A stretch of DNA of 64,000 bases from Arbacia lixula (GCA_963669155.1 OZ022576.1:15360035-15424034); one strand, 5' to 3'. Counted from the stretch's first letter, positions 25,501-37,461 are shown. Notes: generated by a model not told the origin, from the sequence alone. A program made the numbers and translations.

Positions 25501-28040
25501 GGGCGAAGGCCTCCCTAAGTTGATGCCATTTTTAAAACTAATAAAACCCTAAAGACCGGTGGATTTGTATAAAACTACTACACACATCTGTTTTAGATTT
25601 TCCCTGCAATTGTGTATTGTGAATTTTACCTGCCAATTTTTCAACTACATACAGTTGGGCATGCATAAGTTACTGCCAATGGCATCCCAAGAAACTGCCT
25701 TATCTTTGTTTCAGTGGATCTTGAAATACATGATTTTATTCAACTTAAAACCAATAAAGATACATTCATAACTGTGCTTTTAATGAAATAGTAGCTTGCA
25801 TAATTGGAGATCAGTGGTTTTTTAGAATATAGTGGTTGCAGATTGATGTTGTGGTGTCAGTTTATGTTGCTTTATACTCTATATCAATCACCTTAAAAAA
25901 TTTATTTGGTGTAGCAAACTCTGGCAGAAGCACTATTTTCCAAATACTTTTGTTTATTCTGGTGGTTTCATATTGCTGACCAATGTATTAAGTACATATC
26001 TTTAGGATAGAAGCATCCTGCAGAAACCCTAAGATAATGATTTCCATCCAACACTCTCATTTTAGATTCTGGTGGTTGAAGATTGATGCTCTGGCCGGAG
26101 CAGGGGAGTGGATAGAGCTGGAGAGGTTTGCCAAGGGAAAGAAGTCTCCCATTGGATATGAGGTATGCACTGTCACTTAATCTCTCAAAGTTAGTTGTAT
26201 GGAAAGTGTGTACTTTGCAGAAGTCAAATTAAAACCGTCTATTATGACTCGCACCTTCGATCACTTCAAGGCAGTTTGAATTTTAATGGCACATGTCCAT
26301 GAGAACCACTTTGCTGGTTGCTTTGGGGTGGTCTATATAGACAGGTTTGAATGTTACAAAATTTGTGATTATGATATAAAATGTATAATTTTGTATGTAC
26401 TGGTATTCTTTGTTTGTTATACATGTACATGTATATTGATTTGTTGAATCTCAAATCTTGTTTCATTAATCACTGTTGTGTTTTGAAAACAAGATTTCAT
26501 GCATAAACTTCATAATTCTACAGCCGTCAGGGGGGGGGGGGGGAGCGCAAAATCAAATGGAGAGGAACACTTAGAAACAGGTACATAGCAAAACAGGTTG
26601 TGCATCTTGCAATGCAACTCTTCACATATACTGTACATAGATTGATATGTGGCTTGTAGCATTTGAAAATGATCATCACTTCTTCACCATACCAAATGTA
26701 CTAATGTCCATCCTTATTCCTTGGCAGCCCTTTGTGGAGGTGTGCATCAAGCATCACAATAAGTACGAGGCCAACAAGTATGCAGCCAAGGTGGCCCCAG
26801 AGCACAGAGTCAAGATGTACATCAGGATGGGGTGAGGGACTGTAATCTGTCACTATCAGGGGGAGAATTCTGATGTATTGTCATCATTTCTTGCCAAAGT
26901 GGGATGAATCATATTACCTGATGAATTTATGGGCTTCCAATATCTCACACATTTGATAGAGCTAAGGTAGCCAAGGCAGATTCGGAGTCAAGATGTATCT
27001 TAGGATAGGGTATGGGACTGCAATCCGCCATTCGTAGTGGTCAGGGGGAGACTGCTGGAACCATATTCTTGAAACCTTACTAGCCTAGTTAGTTACCGGT
27101 ACTAAAAATTCATTTACCGATAGCTAAATGCATTCAATGACAAACTAGGCTTAGTAAGGTTTCATGAATATGGAGATGAATATAGATATCAATATTACAA
27201 TAAAGTAGTGATAAATCATATTACCTGATCAATGCATGGTCTAGCCATAAAAGGGCATTGTTTATCTCACACATTGAGAGCTGTATCTCATAATCATTTT
27301 AGTAGTCAAATTGGGGAGGGGGAATTTATAAATTGAGTTATAAGGGGGAAAAACATATTTTTCATTCATGGGTGTAAACTATAGGCACAGAGACATATAA
27401 ACAACAGATTCTGAAATGTCTATCATAGTTTTAGTGTCTCCAGTGTCTTGGCACTACAATGGGTACCTAGCCTTAAAAGTAAAAGGGGTAGCAGTGGTCA
27501 AGACTTCAGTATCCGTCATCAATGGAGTGCCGTTCTGCCATGACCATGGGTCCTGTCTATGTTTGATTTCAGAATACTTAGGCAGGAATCATCTCAAAAG
27601 GACAACGCTTTGAAAATTAAACAAAATTTGGATTGAGGGTGATAGCTTGACAATTCTGCAGTGATTACGTCCATAATCATTATCACTAGTACATGTACCT
27701 TTTAACTTGGAAGTCTATAGTAAGGTTGCTTGGCTGAAGCATTAGTAATAAATCAATTCCTTTTCCCCTGAACTGAACCAGGGAAGCACATTGTACAAAC
27801 AAAATATTTTAATTTTTGTTGCTGTTGATGATATCGACGATATCATTAGTTGCCTTCTAAATACAATTATTGTCATTATTTTGTCTCGTATTTGCTTACA
27901 GCTCCTTAGAGGAAGCAGCGGAGCTTGCTTCTCAGCAGAAGAGCGAGGAAGACCTGAACCTCGTCTTGAGACAGTGTGGAGGAAATAGACAACTCTCGGC
28001 AAAGATCAATGCTATGAAACAGCAACTGCAGAAAAAATGA
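10534..28040 (+). CDS. VPS16: VPS16, core subunit of HOPS/CORVET (complete, 22 coding exons)
   Basis: VPS16 is shared by the HOPS and CORVET tethers that drive endosome and lysosome fusion, and it binds the SM protein VPS33. Exons: 10534-10583, 11975-12069, 13077-13177, 14474-14602, 15245-15395, 15693-15931, 16384-16514, 17080-17174, 17787-17863, 18301-18426, 18954-19081, 19547-19582, 20069-20177, 20728-20862, 21602-21710, 21974-22071, 22529-22633, 23189-23266, 23764-23933, 26066-26162, 26728-26831, 27902-28040. All phases agree, giving 833 residues (human about 839). The start is the ATG of [17 protein letters not shown], matching the human N-terminus. The N-terminal half is the Vps16 beta-propeller (e.g. 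[20 protein letters not shown]). The C-terminal alpha-solenoid is clear in [45 protein letters not shown] and [12 protein letters not shown]. The gene shows no break. Introns 7 and 11 carry U12-type donors. Confidence 0.97.
12178..12960 (+). mobile_element. 5'-truncated CR1/L2-type LINE 3' end in VPS16 intron 2
   Basis: A 215-codon frame (12199-12846) encodes the C-terminal part of a LINE reverse transcriptase. Typical words are [49 protein letters not shown] and [14 protein letters not shown]. It is followed by a short 3' UTR with GCGCTATATAAAC and an ATT microsatellite tail, as in L2/CR1 elements. It lies in the same orientation as the host gene. The frame is still open, so the insertion is probably young. 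The endonuclease and catalytic reverse-transcriptase parts are absent. Confidence 0.9.
13221..13923. mobile_element. Non-autonomous DNA transposon in VPS16 intron 3
   Basis: The left end reads CCATGTTCATGAAACCTTTC TAGCCTAGTT (joined) and the right end is its imperfect inverse near 13890-13923 (AAGCTAAGTTAGGTTTTATG). The ends match those of the 113-bp hairpin element at 27061-27173. Inside is a TTGTAAA-type heptamer microsatellite (about 13253-13310) and AT-rich filler without coding sequence. Confidence 0.55.
13253..13310. repeat. TTGTAAA heptamer microsatellite
   Basis: About eight copies of TTGTAAA or close variants run in tandem just inside the left end of the intron 3 transposon. Confidence 0.85.
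16515..17079 (+). other. VPS16 intron 7: U12-type (minor spliceosome) intron
   Basis: The donor after exon 7 is GTATCCTTT, the exact U12 consensus in its GT form. A branch-site match CCTTAAC lies about 17-20 nt before the acceptor TTCGTTCAG. The phase-2 junction restores IKYNMD, so the splice is required by the protein. Confidence 0.85.
18038..18378 (+). repeat. Tandem ~170-bp duplication copying part of VPS16 exon 10
   Basis: Two adjacent copies (about 18038-18208 and 18209-18378) share intron sequence (ACTGAGTGTTCATT and a CACCAT..TTTGATTT-like stretch), the acceptor TATACAG/CATACAG and the first 78 bp of exon 10. The offset is 170-171 bp. The second copy is the true exon, since it continues to a donor and its residues match other VPS16 proteins. 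Confidence 0.92.
18131..18208 (+). pseudogene. Pseudo-exon: truncated copy of VPS16 exon 10
   Basis: It keeps the acceptor and the start KESQKADE and the end [15 protein letters not shown], but differs at DVS instead of YIR. It has no donor at its end: the sequence runs into the next duplicate unit and, in frame, reads Leu-His-stop. If its acceptor were used the transcript would stop early. The two copies differ at few sites, so the duplication looks fairly recent. Confidence 0.85.
18634..18785. repeat. Purine-rich tandem duplication in VPS16 intron 10
   Basis: Two copies of a ~74-bp A/G-rich unit begin with GGAAAAGTGAAGGAGGGAGA. The stretch is part of a longer purine tract (about 18590-18810). 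Confidence 0.75.
19082..19546 (+). other. VPS16 intron 11: probable U12-type intron
   Basis: The donor is GTATCCTTT, the same U12 consensus as intron 7, again in phase 2. The candidate branch site TTTTCCTCAGC lies about 30 nt upstream of the acceptor CCACAG and fits the consensus less well. The following exon is only 36 bp. Confidence 0.75.
22722..23050. repeat. GAA trinucleotide expansion and purine tract in VPS16 intron 17
   Basis: About 178 bp (22731-22908) are uninterrupted GAA, near 59 repeats, followed by about 140 bp of interrupted GAA/GAG/AAG. It lies in the intron between 22633 and 23189. The open frames across it (poly-Glu on +, poly-Phe and poly-Ser on -) are artefacts of the repeat. 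Confidence 0.97.
23950..24165. repeat. Diverged ~118-bp tandem duplication in VPS16 intron 19
   Basis: The word TCTGTGCCA..GT followed by TTTATAAACTAG-like sequence occurs near 23957 and 24075, and the following GGTGTTAATGACAAATG / TTTGGTGACAAATGC stretches match in the same order. Confidence 0.6.
25098..25372. repeat. Diverged ~150-bp tandem duplication in VPS16 intron 19
   Basis: The first copy starts GAAATCAATGTCCATTCACC and the second GAAATCTACATCCATCCACC. Both continue with CAGGAAGTTC, a CATTGGCATGGC-like word and CTTGTTTACAA in the same order, offset by about 152 bp. Confidence 0.7.
26778..27281 (+). repeat. Tandem duplication of the end of VPS16 exon 21 and following intron
   Basis: Copy A (26778-26962) contains the last ~54 bp of exon 21, its donor and 130 bp of intron. 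Copy B (26963-27281) repeats all of this in order: AGTCAAGATGTATCTTAGGA, CAGGGGGAGA, AATCATATTACCTGAT and TATCTCACACATT. In copy B the donor GT is lost (GGGTATGGG) and a 113-bp hairpin transposon has inserted. Copy B is therefore a decayed exon relic. Confidence 0.88.
27061..27173. mobile_element. 113-bp hairpin MITE nested in the exon 21 duplicate
   Basis: The ends CCATATTCTTGAAACCTTAC and its inverse (ending TTTCATGAATATGG) pair over about 32 bp, with TAGCCTAGTT against AACTAGGCTTA. The same ends occur at 13221-13923. It interrupts copy B of the tandem duplication, so it is younger than that event. Confidence 0.85.
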
Positions 28041-28085
28041 ATTTAGGTTCCAATCAGAGACCTGCGTCACTGTGTCAGGCCCTTC

Positions 28086-28091
28086 AATAAA
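28086..28091 (+). terminator. VPS16 polyadenylation signal
   Basis: AATAAA stands 45 bp after the VPS16 stop codon, implying a very short 3' UTR if it is used. Confidence 0.6.
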
Positions 28092-28185
28092 AGAAAGATA
28101 TAGAACATAAAATAAGATCGTACAACAGTCCATGTACCTCATAAGCATTATCAATAACTCTCATTGATATTGACAATTAGTTATT

Positions 28186-28901
28186 CCAGGGAGGTGTTAC
28201 GAAGGAGTAGAAACTCGAGCATAATATATTCAAACATCTGTATGGGTTCTAAAGCGTGCTCATGAATGCCAAAAGCATTCCATAATCATGACAATGCTTT
28301 GATGTTCCATGTGCCGTGCCGACATTTAGCTGATGTCAACTTGAAAAGAAATTTCTTTAATTTCCCATTTGTCTGTAGACGTTTTGTTTTTGACAAATTT
28401 GTTTGCAAACTTTAAGGAAGTTAACGGCAGATAATGACAGATCCTTTACTCTGCCTTTGTTTCGAAAAGTATTGAGGAATCATTAAAAATCGGACATATA
28501 AGCTATTTTTATTACTTACAAAATTGGCCAATTTCTTCACTTTCCGACAACTTGTGCATCTGGGGGATTCAACCACTCTCAAAATGATATATTAAGCTGT
28601 GTATTATCATTAACGGCGTTTGTGTGTGTTTGCGTGAAACAGAGATATTTCACTTGAAAAACTTGTTTATTTGTGTTTGCTGATACCTGTTATGCTCATG
28701 GAAGTATTAACAGAACGGGACAAGCGAAATGAGACTGTACATTTCTTTTGTCCTCTCCGAGAAGCCGTTGCCACACAATCATATTCATAATTGTTCAAAC
28801 ACCTGAACAGCACCTGTTGAGAACACATAACTTTTCAGCGGCTTGGCACATGGGTTCAAAGGAAGAAAGTTGCTTCATATCCTTCCATAACACATCCCTG
28901 G
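28186..28901. mobile_element. 716-bp non-autonomous DNA transposon with 5-bp target duplication
   Basis: The ends read CCAGGGAGGTGTTACGAAGG and, inverted from the right, CCAGGGATGTGTTATGGAAG. Both sides are flanked by TTATT, a likely 5-bp target-site duplication (28181-28185, 28902-28906). No transposase frame is seen. A shorter relative with the same ends lies at 1057-1303. It sits about 100 bp past the VPS16 polyadenylation signal. Confidence 0.85.
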
Positions 28902-28906
28902 TTATT

Positions 28907-30939
28907 CCAGCAATGCCAATAGACATCTTTACGAAAATAAAAGAAGTCCAAATTAGGCGGAAGTTGGCACTATTTCTCATCTAAGAAGTAAGCCTTTATA
29001 AGTGGAAGTGTAGATCTCTGTGTAATGTTCATCTGTAACCATTTATGTTGCATGGAGAGAATGGGATAAAAAATGAGTAAAAAATGATGTTCCATGCTTG
29101 ACATTCCTCTGTATTGTTCTGTAGTTCCAATATGTATCTTTGCATTATCAAAGATTTCAAAGATAACATGTTCCAGGACAATTTGTTGTTACAATTCATA
29201 AATATGATACATGTATTTATTGATGATGTTCTTACAATGATATATTGAAAGAAATATTAGTGGGAATGATCTGAAAGATTTTATTTCTTGCCATGCAATA
29301 GTGATCATTAATTTAATGGGGGGAAATTGGATAACCTTTTAAAAGATAAGTGAAACAAATAACATTGTTGGATAGAGATTATGTGTGCCTCATTGAGGCT
29401 GAGAAGTGTAGAAATCCTCCTGATATGTGAGCACAATCACAGAGGGATAGTGGCTCTACATAGTAAACTTTTTGCCAGCAGGTTGGCAGCTCCTAAAAGC
29501 TATCCCCTGCATCATTACACATTCATTTGAATTAATACTTATGAGCTGTGTTAAGTAGACAGTAAACTTTGTAATGGAAGATTAATATATGGAGAGATCT
29601 AGCTTCATCATAATAGTGCACATAACTTCACAATTTGAGTCATATGGCTTCAAAATTAATTCACTGGTCAGCCAAATTATTTGGTTTTACTTACTGGAGA
29701 ATTCCCATGAGCTACCAAATTGGTGGATTTGACAAGTGTACAAAGCAAACAACACATATTACAAATTAACTATTGTCACCATCATGTCACTGAGCATTGA
29801 ATTATCTGTTCATGATTTATGATATCATGCTTACCCATATTTGGCATTTGTTATGTATTATATTAATTTGAAGAAATATATGTGATGAATTTTATATGAA
29901 TCAGAAAGTGCTTATATATTTGATTATTTATTTACTTTTAAGAAGATTTTACATAGTTACCCCATCAATAATTGTTTCATGAAGTGTTGTTAAATGTCAA
30001 AACTATGCATTTGATGCACAGTGTTTGAACATATAATATTGTTTTCCAATGAACAAGAGGTCTCAAGGTCAAATGACATACAGATAAACTTGTATGTCGA
30101 AAACAATTTTGGATATCATGATTTATAAAATATAAAATCTATGGTTTATAAGAAAAGCTACATAGTTCTTCACTGGAAACTGACTTCCTAGATACAAGGG
30201 AATGTAAACACACAATGAAGAGAAATGAGGTGAATACATTATGAAAACGGTGAGAACGAGTGGGAGAAGTCAGTGTGTGTGTGTATGTGTGTGTGTGTTC
30301 CTGTGAGTTTCTATGTGTATCCGGGGATTTAAGAATGCGCTGATTCTTTTTAACCGCCCATAGAATAGATCTTCCACAGCACTGTACATACTCCTGCACA
30401 ATTCTACAAGTACGAAGATGCACCAACCTGGTGGCCTGTACTTTCACGAATGATGATGATGATGATGATTTCTGGATAAACCGTAAAAATAACTATTTGC
30501 TCGATCTACTCCCACATCCTTGAGAAAACTGAGCAGCAAGAAAGCCCTAATCCAAGAAGATTATCTCGTTTTTGTTACACTAGTCTTAAGGGGGATTCAA
30601 TTTATTATGCATTACGCTAAGTACTTTGTGGGCTTGTCTATTGATGTTATAATCTGGGCTTAAAAGAGATAATCCCCATGTTCCGTGTGTTTAAAAACGA
30701 GTCCTCTTCTTTTCTCTCTTTATTCTCTCTCCCCCTAGCAGCCTTCCTTTCGTTTTATCCCCATGTCTCATATCCCTTATCTCTTTCTTCCTCATTCTCC
30801 CCACACACCACATTCTCTCCCTTGTTTTCCCTCTCTCTGTATTTCTCTCCCTCTCTTTCTATTCCTTTCACTATCATTCTTTATTCATCTCCCTCTCTCT
30901 CTCTCTCTCTCTCTCTCCCTCTCTAACCATCTCTCTGTC

Positions 30940-30972
<33 letters not shown>

Positions 30973-32439
30973 GTCCCTCTCTCCCACATTTGTTTCTCCC
31001 TCTTCGTTTAAAGTTAATGATCGATCTGCGGTAGCTTACGAGGTCAATAGTCAAGTTTGACTTTGGTAGGTCAATTTTCTATATTTAACCAAGAAAATCA
31101 TTAGACATTATTCTCCTAGAGTCCCCATTTCTTTTCAATATTGAACTTTCAAGCTAGTTTTCCTTAAACATGAAAGCAGTTACACGTAGCAAATGTCCCG
31201 GTCTGGTGTTACATCTAGTGCTACTGTGGCTTCGTAAGTCAGGTTAAACCGGATTAAAGACGGGTCTTACTGGTTCAGCTTGAAGCACACACAATACTTA
31301 CGTTCTTGGAAGCCTGTTTAAACAGTACGATGTACTCTAGCTTCCAGATATCATTCTGGTATCATTACGCATCATGACATATACATGTATGTTTGAGTAG
31401 AGGCTGGATGTTGCAGCTAGACTTTCAGCAAATAACTCTTAATCTTGACACGGTTGATTCAGCTTCCGTATAATCAATCAATGCTACGTTGATTACACAA
31501 TGAGAGCTAGGATGCGGGTCGGCTGACAAACCCAGGTCATGTAGGTACATGTAATAGTATTAGCACATCGGATGGATTGGGCCTTGGGAGGATATGTCGC
31601 ATTCGAATTAGAAATGTAAATGTATTATAAACTATCACATTGATTGAGGCCAAATCAAAGACAGATACTTAATTGTTTGCATAACATTTCACCTGATTCG
31701 AATAAAATACATTTTGTAAAGCATATGAACGACAAGATTAACATTTAAGATTCAGTTTGTAAAGTATGGAGTTATCAGTGACATGGGATTGTCTGTATAT
31801 GTAACTAATTGCCTCTCAGGCTTTCCTTCTTTTTGAAATCAAAATGAAGGCTGGAATTGACAAGGATATCTTCCAGAATTATGCAAATCCTCTAAATGCT
31901 CCTATCTTAATCAAAACTGACAAAAATAACCCTGTAATCATCATTATGTTTGAGGCGCTGAGAGTGATATGTTCAAAGTTGTTACCCATACGTCCTGCCA
32001 ATAGCAGACTTTATTTATGGAGGAACCCTCAAAAATCAATTTGATGTGTTAGACTTCTCAATATTAGTCAATAATACTCAACATCTCTACTCTAAAAGTC
32101 ATGTTTAAATTCACTTGTGAGGGATAGATCTAACATTGTTATTAACTTGTATTAATCTATACACGTAGATCGGAACTTGCATAAGCTAGGACGCACTACC
32201 TTTAATCAGAGCTTTAATTGACATATCTTAAGTGACTGTAATTAAGCAGGTCTTGATCTATGATGTGGAAGGAGAAACCCCTCGAAAAACTATTTACGTC
32301 ATCCATGAATATTGATCAATACTCTGCACTAATCACGCCGAGCACTGAGAATTTCACGCAGAGACGACAGTTGGGCTTTAGATATCTCGCGTGCGTGCCT
32401 ATGCATGCAACATTATTAGCACCCGGTTACCACGCGCGG
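28907..32439. other. Intergenic DNA, no gene seen
   Basis: AT-rich sequence without exon-like frames or recognisable proteins on either strand. It holds a short TGA/ATG trinucleotide run near 30450-30471, a TG run near 30275 and the CT-rich block listed separately. Confidence 0.5.
30700..31000. repeat. CT-rich low-complexity block with (CT)n and (TGTC)n
   Basis: A pyrimidine-rich stretch ends in (CT)n near 30893-30921, a TCTG tetranucleotide run near 30940-30960 and more CT. It creates spurious Ser/Leu-rich frames. Confidence 0.9.
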
Positions 32440-32623
32440 GCGGACTCTCTTTTTGATAAACACACAAAAGCTCCCAGTCAGGTTTTGTCCTCTTGTAAAG
32501 GGCCATTTAACCCTGAGCTGGTAGGACGTAGTGGTTTCGAAGTCTCTCTCTCTCTCCAACCCTCCCTCACAGATATTACTGTGGCGCACAGATTTTGGGA
32601 TAATTTAAGAGTGTCTGAAATAG
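32440..32623 (+). other. Possible 5' untranslated exon
   Basis: A locally GC-richer stretch ends at a good donor, GAAATAG|GTAAGAAC (exon end 32623). The next + strand coding exon (39041) begins with an acceptor and some 5' UTR, so an upstream non-coding exon must exist, and this is one candidate. There is no direct evidence linking them. Confidence 0.2.
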
Positions 32624-35600
32624 GTAAGAACTCATGAATTTTTCTGTTTTTTTGTTGTTATATGTGTTCATTTCGTATTTAAACCAATGTCAATGTATTT
32701 ACAAAACTGCAGGTCAGCTCAAGAGCTATTATTTAGTTTTTGTTTTATATATATTTCTTTATCAAACTCCATACAATTCAGATGTAGGCATACAGTAGGC
32801 CTATGTTTTTAAACTGTAAACATGTGAATAATGTTAACAGGTATGAACAATGGACGTGAGTGTATAGGTATAGGCCTATAAATATAATCAATTCTGTTTA
32901 GAGAGAGTAATATAATTCAGAGTGGGAATGTACAGTGCGTGTATAAGAAGAAGGAGGTAATACCACGGAAAGTCATTATGTACTCCTTATTACGTTGGCA
33001 GGGCAAGATCTTTCACATAATCCATGACAAAAATCTCAATGTCAACTTATTTAGTCCTTTTACTCATTGTGTGCCAGACAAATTATTCTTTATGTAATTT
33101 GTGTGTATTACTTGTGAATACATTCATAATATGGCACAAATGGTTTTAAGGCGGTCTTGGTGAGAGTCAATGAAGAGAAAGTTATATAGAGTCTATGTAG
33201 TACACTTTCTTAAGTAATATTTGGAATTTCGAAGAAGGTTATGAGACTACCACATCATTTCGGTCCGTGATGTTAACTGAGCGTGGCAGTACCATATTAT
33301 GAATGTGCTTTGCATCCGCCATCCGCCATAGGGCGGCTAGCTCAGACATTACAAATCTATACAGTCTGTTAAATCCGTAACAGATTCCCATTGTTAAATT
33401 TCATTGAACTCTATAATACCTTTCACGCTCGGCAAGCCTATTATTTCATTGCACACTAGAAATATTGATTTGTACCTAAGTAGAGAGTTCAAAACTAAAC
33501 TGAAATCGTTATCTCGGTTCTGTTGCACATGCGCATGTTTTAAAGCGGATCTCAAAACTTTCTCCGCATTGATTGCAATTATGTTACCCATGACACGCAC
33601 TTTGATTATTTGCTCGTCAGATACCAACGTTGTGGTTGTCCCTAGAAATAAGTAAGAAAGCGAGACCTTGCCTGGCCGGTATGTAATTGCCACTGCATCA
33701 TTGGTCCGATAAGTTAAAGAAAACCTACAGAGGAAATGGCAATGCCTCACAATCAAGCATCGTTCCTGGGAAAACAAGTCCATCCTAATTTGTAAATACA
33801 TGTATATCAACATGTTTGAGGATTGTTTCAGCAGTTACTGTATTTCTGTCCTACCCGCAATGTTACTCCATACCAATTGTATGTTTATTACCGCTACAAG
33901 AATAATTTAATGACGCATTCAGCAGGACTAATTATGTCAGGATCCCGGCTATAATGGACACATCATAATGGGCAAACATTGTATCTAGTGCAAGATAACG
34001 CGTAGGTTTATTGGGTTCAAGTTTGCTTTGGCCAGATATTGAGGTCAAAAACAAATTAATCTCGATCTAGATATTTACACACAATTTTGTTTGATCATAT
34101 ATTCTGAATGCTTGAGTAAAATAAGTCCAGTTTATACATGCATTCGTATACTGATGCTGATTAAGCAGTGGAACGTACACCGTGAAAAAATTTGTAATTA
34201 GTGTGGTATAAGAAAAACACATACCTTGAGGAATGCTTACATCGGATATCAGGGTCATTGGTTTAGCTAAATGTTAAGGTCAAAGCCAAATGGCACTTGA
34301 TCAAGTTGTTTACTCACTTTCTTAGCTCACCAGGTATCTGATTAATAAACACAGCTGTATAGTCTTACAATCACGATCAGTAGGGTCTACCTAGAACATT
34401 AGATTTCTTTCCGCTTTTTCTTTGAAAAGTTACAGGTTATGTTTTCCAGACGGTGATATGAAGTGACCACAGACAGTATTGTTTAATCTCAAAAGACGCT
34501 GCAAGATTTCATTAATAGGTTGATGTTACGGCATGAACAATAATTATTGACACGTTATTACTGCTATGTTTGTTACCAGATACCCTGTGTACTTCTAGAA
34601 TTGTGCATATGTATTGCAGGTAAAATACACATCGATGTTTGTGGTTCCAGTCGTATACATTTACACGAGTCTTGCTTGAGTTCATCGGGTACAATCCATT
34701 TGAAATATTCACTTGGGAGACGTTTAGATAGAGAACCGAAATTAAAAAGGAAATCTGCTAGTTGACTACTGTGAAAACAGGTATATCGTTGACTGTTTCA
34801 GGAACATCCGACAAACATGGGAATTTTGTTTTCCGATAATTCGTTACAGTAAGTGTAGTCATGTTACCTGTCGTGCTATTTAGTTAAATTTACACTGCGT
34901 TTGTTTCATTTGTTGATATCTCGTTGACATTTTCTGAACGGAGTATTTTTGACTTATTTAATAAATGCATTTCACAGACATTCCACAAATGACACAAGCG
35001 TCACTCGCGATGATCGAGAATTCTAATGTGTCTTCTAAATATCAACATTAACACAATATTAAGGGTTTCTTATACATGTATTTGATTTTCCTCTAAATTT
35101 TGTTATAGCCAGCTTCTCTGACTTTCCGTTTCTGTTTTTGATGACATCAGAGCGGATTTCTCCCCGTTGAATGTGAACGTTGTCCTCCTGCATGGTCATT
35201 TAGCACGCGGTTACTCCATTGAAACCATACTTTACGATTATACTGTATTTGAAATGATGAATACGAAACAAATTGAAATGCAGAACATGTCATGGAAGAG
35301 GCAAAGTTTCTGTGATGTGCGGATAAAAATGGTGCCATCAAGTCGCGTAGTCACACATCACCATCAATCATTATTTTGTTATTATTTTTATCTCTTGAAA
35401 TTCTGCAAAGCGGATCTTGATAAGGATGCTTGCAAATATTGTTTTAAGAATCTTACAAATTCCAAAAATATTTGTACACAAAGATAACAAAATGAGAACA
35501 ATTGTAATTATATGAAGTGTATTGGCATGACGCTGATATGATTCATAATTTTCAAATAAAGAGAGACAGACCGTCTGCTCAAATGTTTGCATGTATTATG

Positions 35601-37461
35601 TGCATGCTATTCAAGCAGAGATTGCCTGAAATATATTAGTTAATGAATAAAGCTATAATCATTGCCTGTTTGATAAGCAGCGATTAGATAAAGAAGAATG
35701 GGTCGAATCCCTCATAATTAATTAAAATTTAATTAAGACATTCCGTTGGGAAGATAGTTATGAGAGAAGGAGGAAGAGAAATGAACAGACGGGTACTTCC
35801 ATAAAGTTATACCTAAAGTATTTCGATTGCACATGGATGAACTTTCAATAATTGGAATAATGTCTCAATAAATTTAGCATGCAACCAGAAATAGAGAAAG
35901 GGAGAAATGAAAAATGAAGCACTAGAAATATTGTGGTTAGTAGAAGAGGGACTAGTATTAGACATGACTGTGATCAACCATTCTATTTCAAAAGTCCCCC
36001 GAAAACAAGCCGCTTGGTTGCGAGGAACCTTTGTTCCATCTGACAACTAACACGGGGGACAAGGGGTTTACTCAGCAAATATCCCCTCAAACAGCGAAAA
36101 CACTTCAAAGGACTCGTTACAAGGAGGGACCACGCTCAAACAAAACCGAAGGTCTTTTAATTGTTGATGGGTTGTGTGTCTTTTGAGAGCACCATGGGGA
36201 AATGCGACACACCTTGACTGGATAGTCATGTTGGCTGTTGGATACGAGGCTAGAAAACATTGCAAATAAAACTGAATAGACGGAGACCCCCTTTGAGAGA
36301 CCCCCCCCCCCCCCCCCCCATTTTTATTATTCCCACGATATTCTTGTGACATGTATGGAATGTCACATCTGGTGAATATATTGGAAAGGGATTAACACAT
36401 GATTTGAAAACACTGAGTTCTCCAAAATCTATCATTTAAATAAAACTAATAACACCATGCATGGATGTCAAAGTTTTCGAGTTCATTTTCATCCATCTTA
36501 CTATTACGCAGTTATTTCGCCGCCATTTCTGACGTCAATTTTAACGATTGTGTATTATGGTGTTGTTTTTATTTGTCCCCATGCTGATTCACTTTTTCCA
36601 ACCATTTTTGCTTCCTTCTTTCTATTAATTTTCAATTTTATCAATCATGTCATTGTCAATTTATGTAACTAAATCATATTTCGTAACAAAATCCGATCCA
36701 GACGAAGACATAATGTCACATATTATATGTGGTTTGCTAGACATGCAGACTTTGTGTACTTAAATGTTGACAGAATTAAACAGTATTGTTTCATATCAGT
36801 TGTAGTGTCTGTGACAACCGTTGCTACAACACAGGTAGACAAAAGATCGTTAAATTGCATCCGCACGCCAAGGATGACATGGCTAATATAATCATTAATG
36901 ACCGCGTGTATAACCATTGGCCTTATTTCGATGCAACCGAGTCGATTAACTGCATTCATAAATCAACAACATTAGGGCCTATATTAGAAAGTACATTTCT
37001 GAGAATTATCTGAAGGAACATTCTGCCGATATTTCTAAAGTAAGTGTTTCACAAACGGTATTCATACAAAGAGTTTAAGGCTATAATTAATTTTCAAAAA
37101 AATTAATAAAATTTGATAAAATACAATTAAATAAAATACAATTAACAAACAGTTGTAGACCCCATGGACAAATCTGAAAACAACAATGTTTGTCGCTGTT
37201 ATTAGATTTTTCAGTAATCTTTTCATCTATACATGTATATGATTATTACCATTTCGTTAGGTAACGATTTGTTTCAACCAGCGATATATGAATACATGGT
37301 GTTTATTTATGTGTATCTTATCAATCAGTGCCTATAACAGTGACTATATCTTTCTGTGAAATTGACGATTTCTTTTGACTATCAAAGGTTAAACCTATGA
37401 TTTCACTACTGTACCATTGTGAATAGAGTTACACAAATAAGACGCATTCGCCCTATATGGG

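Noticed and set aside
32260-32637. 125-codon + strand frame
   Set aside because: No recognisable family; frame runs through the donor at 32623. At most the region is an untranslated exon.
33394-33813. 139-codon minus-strand frame
   Set aside because: No family resemblance or supporting splice context; compatible with chance.
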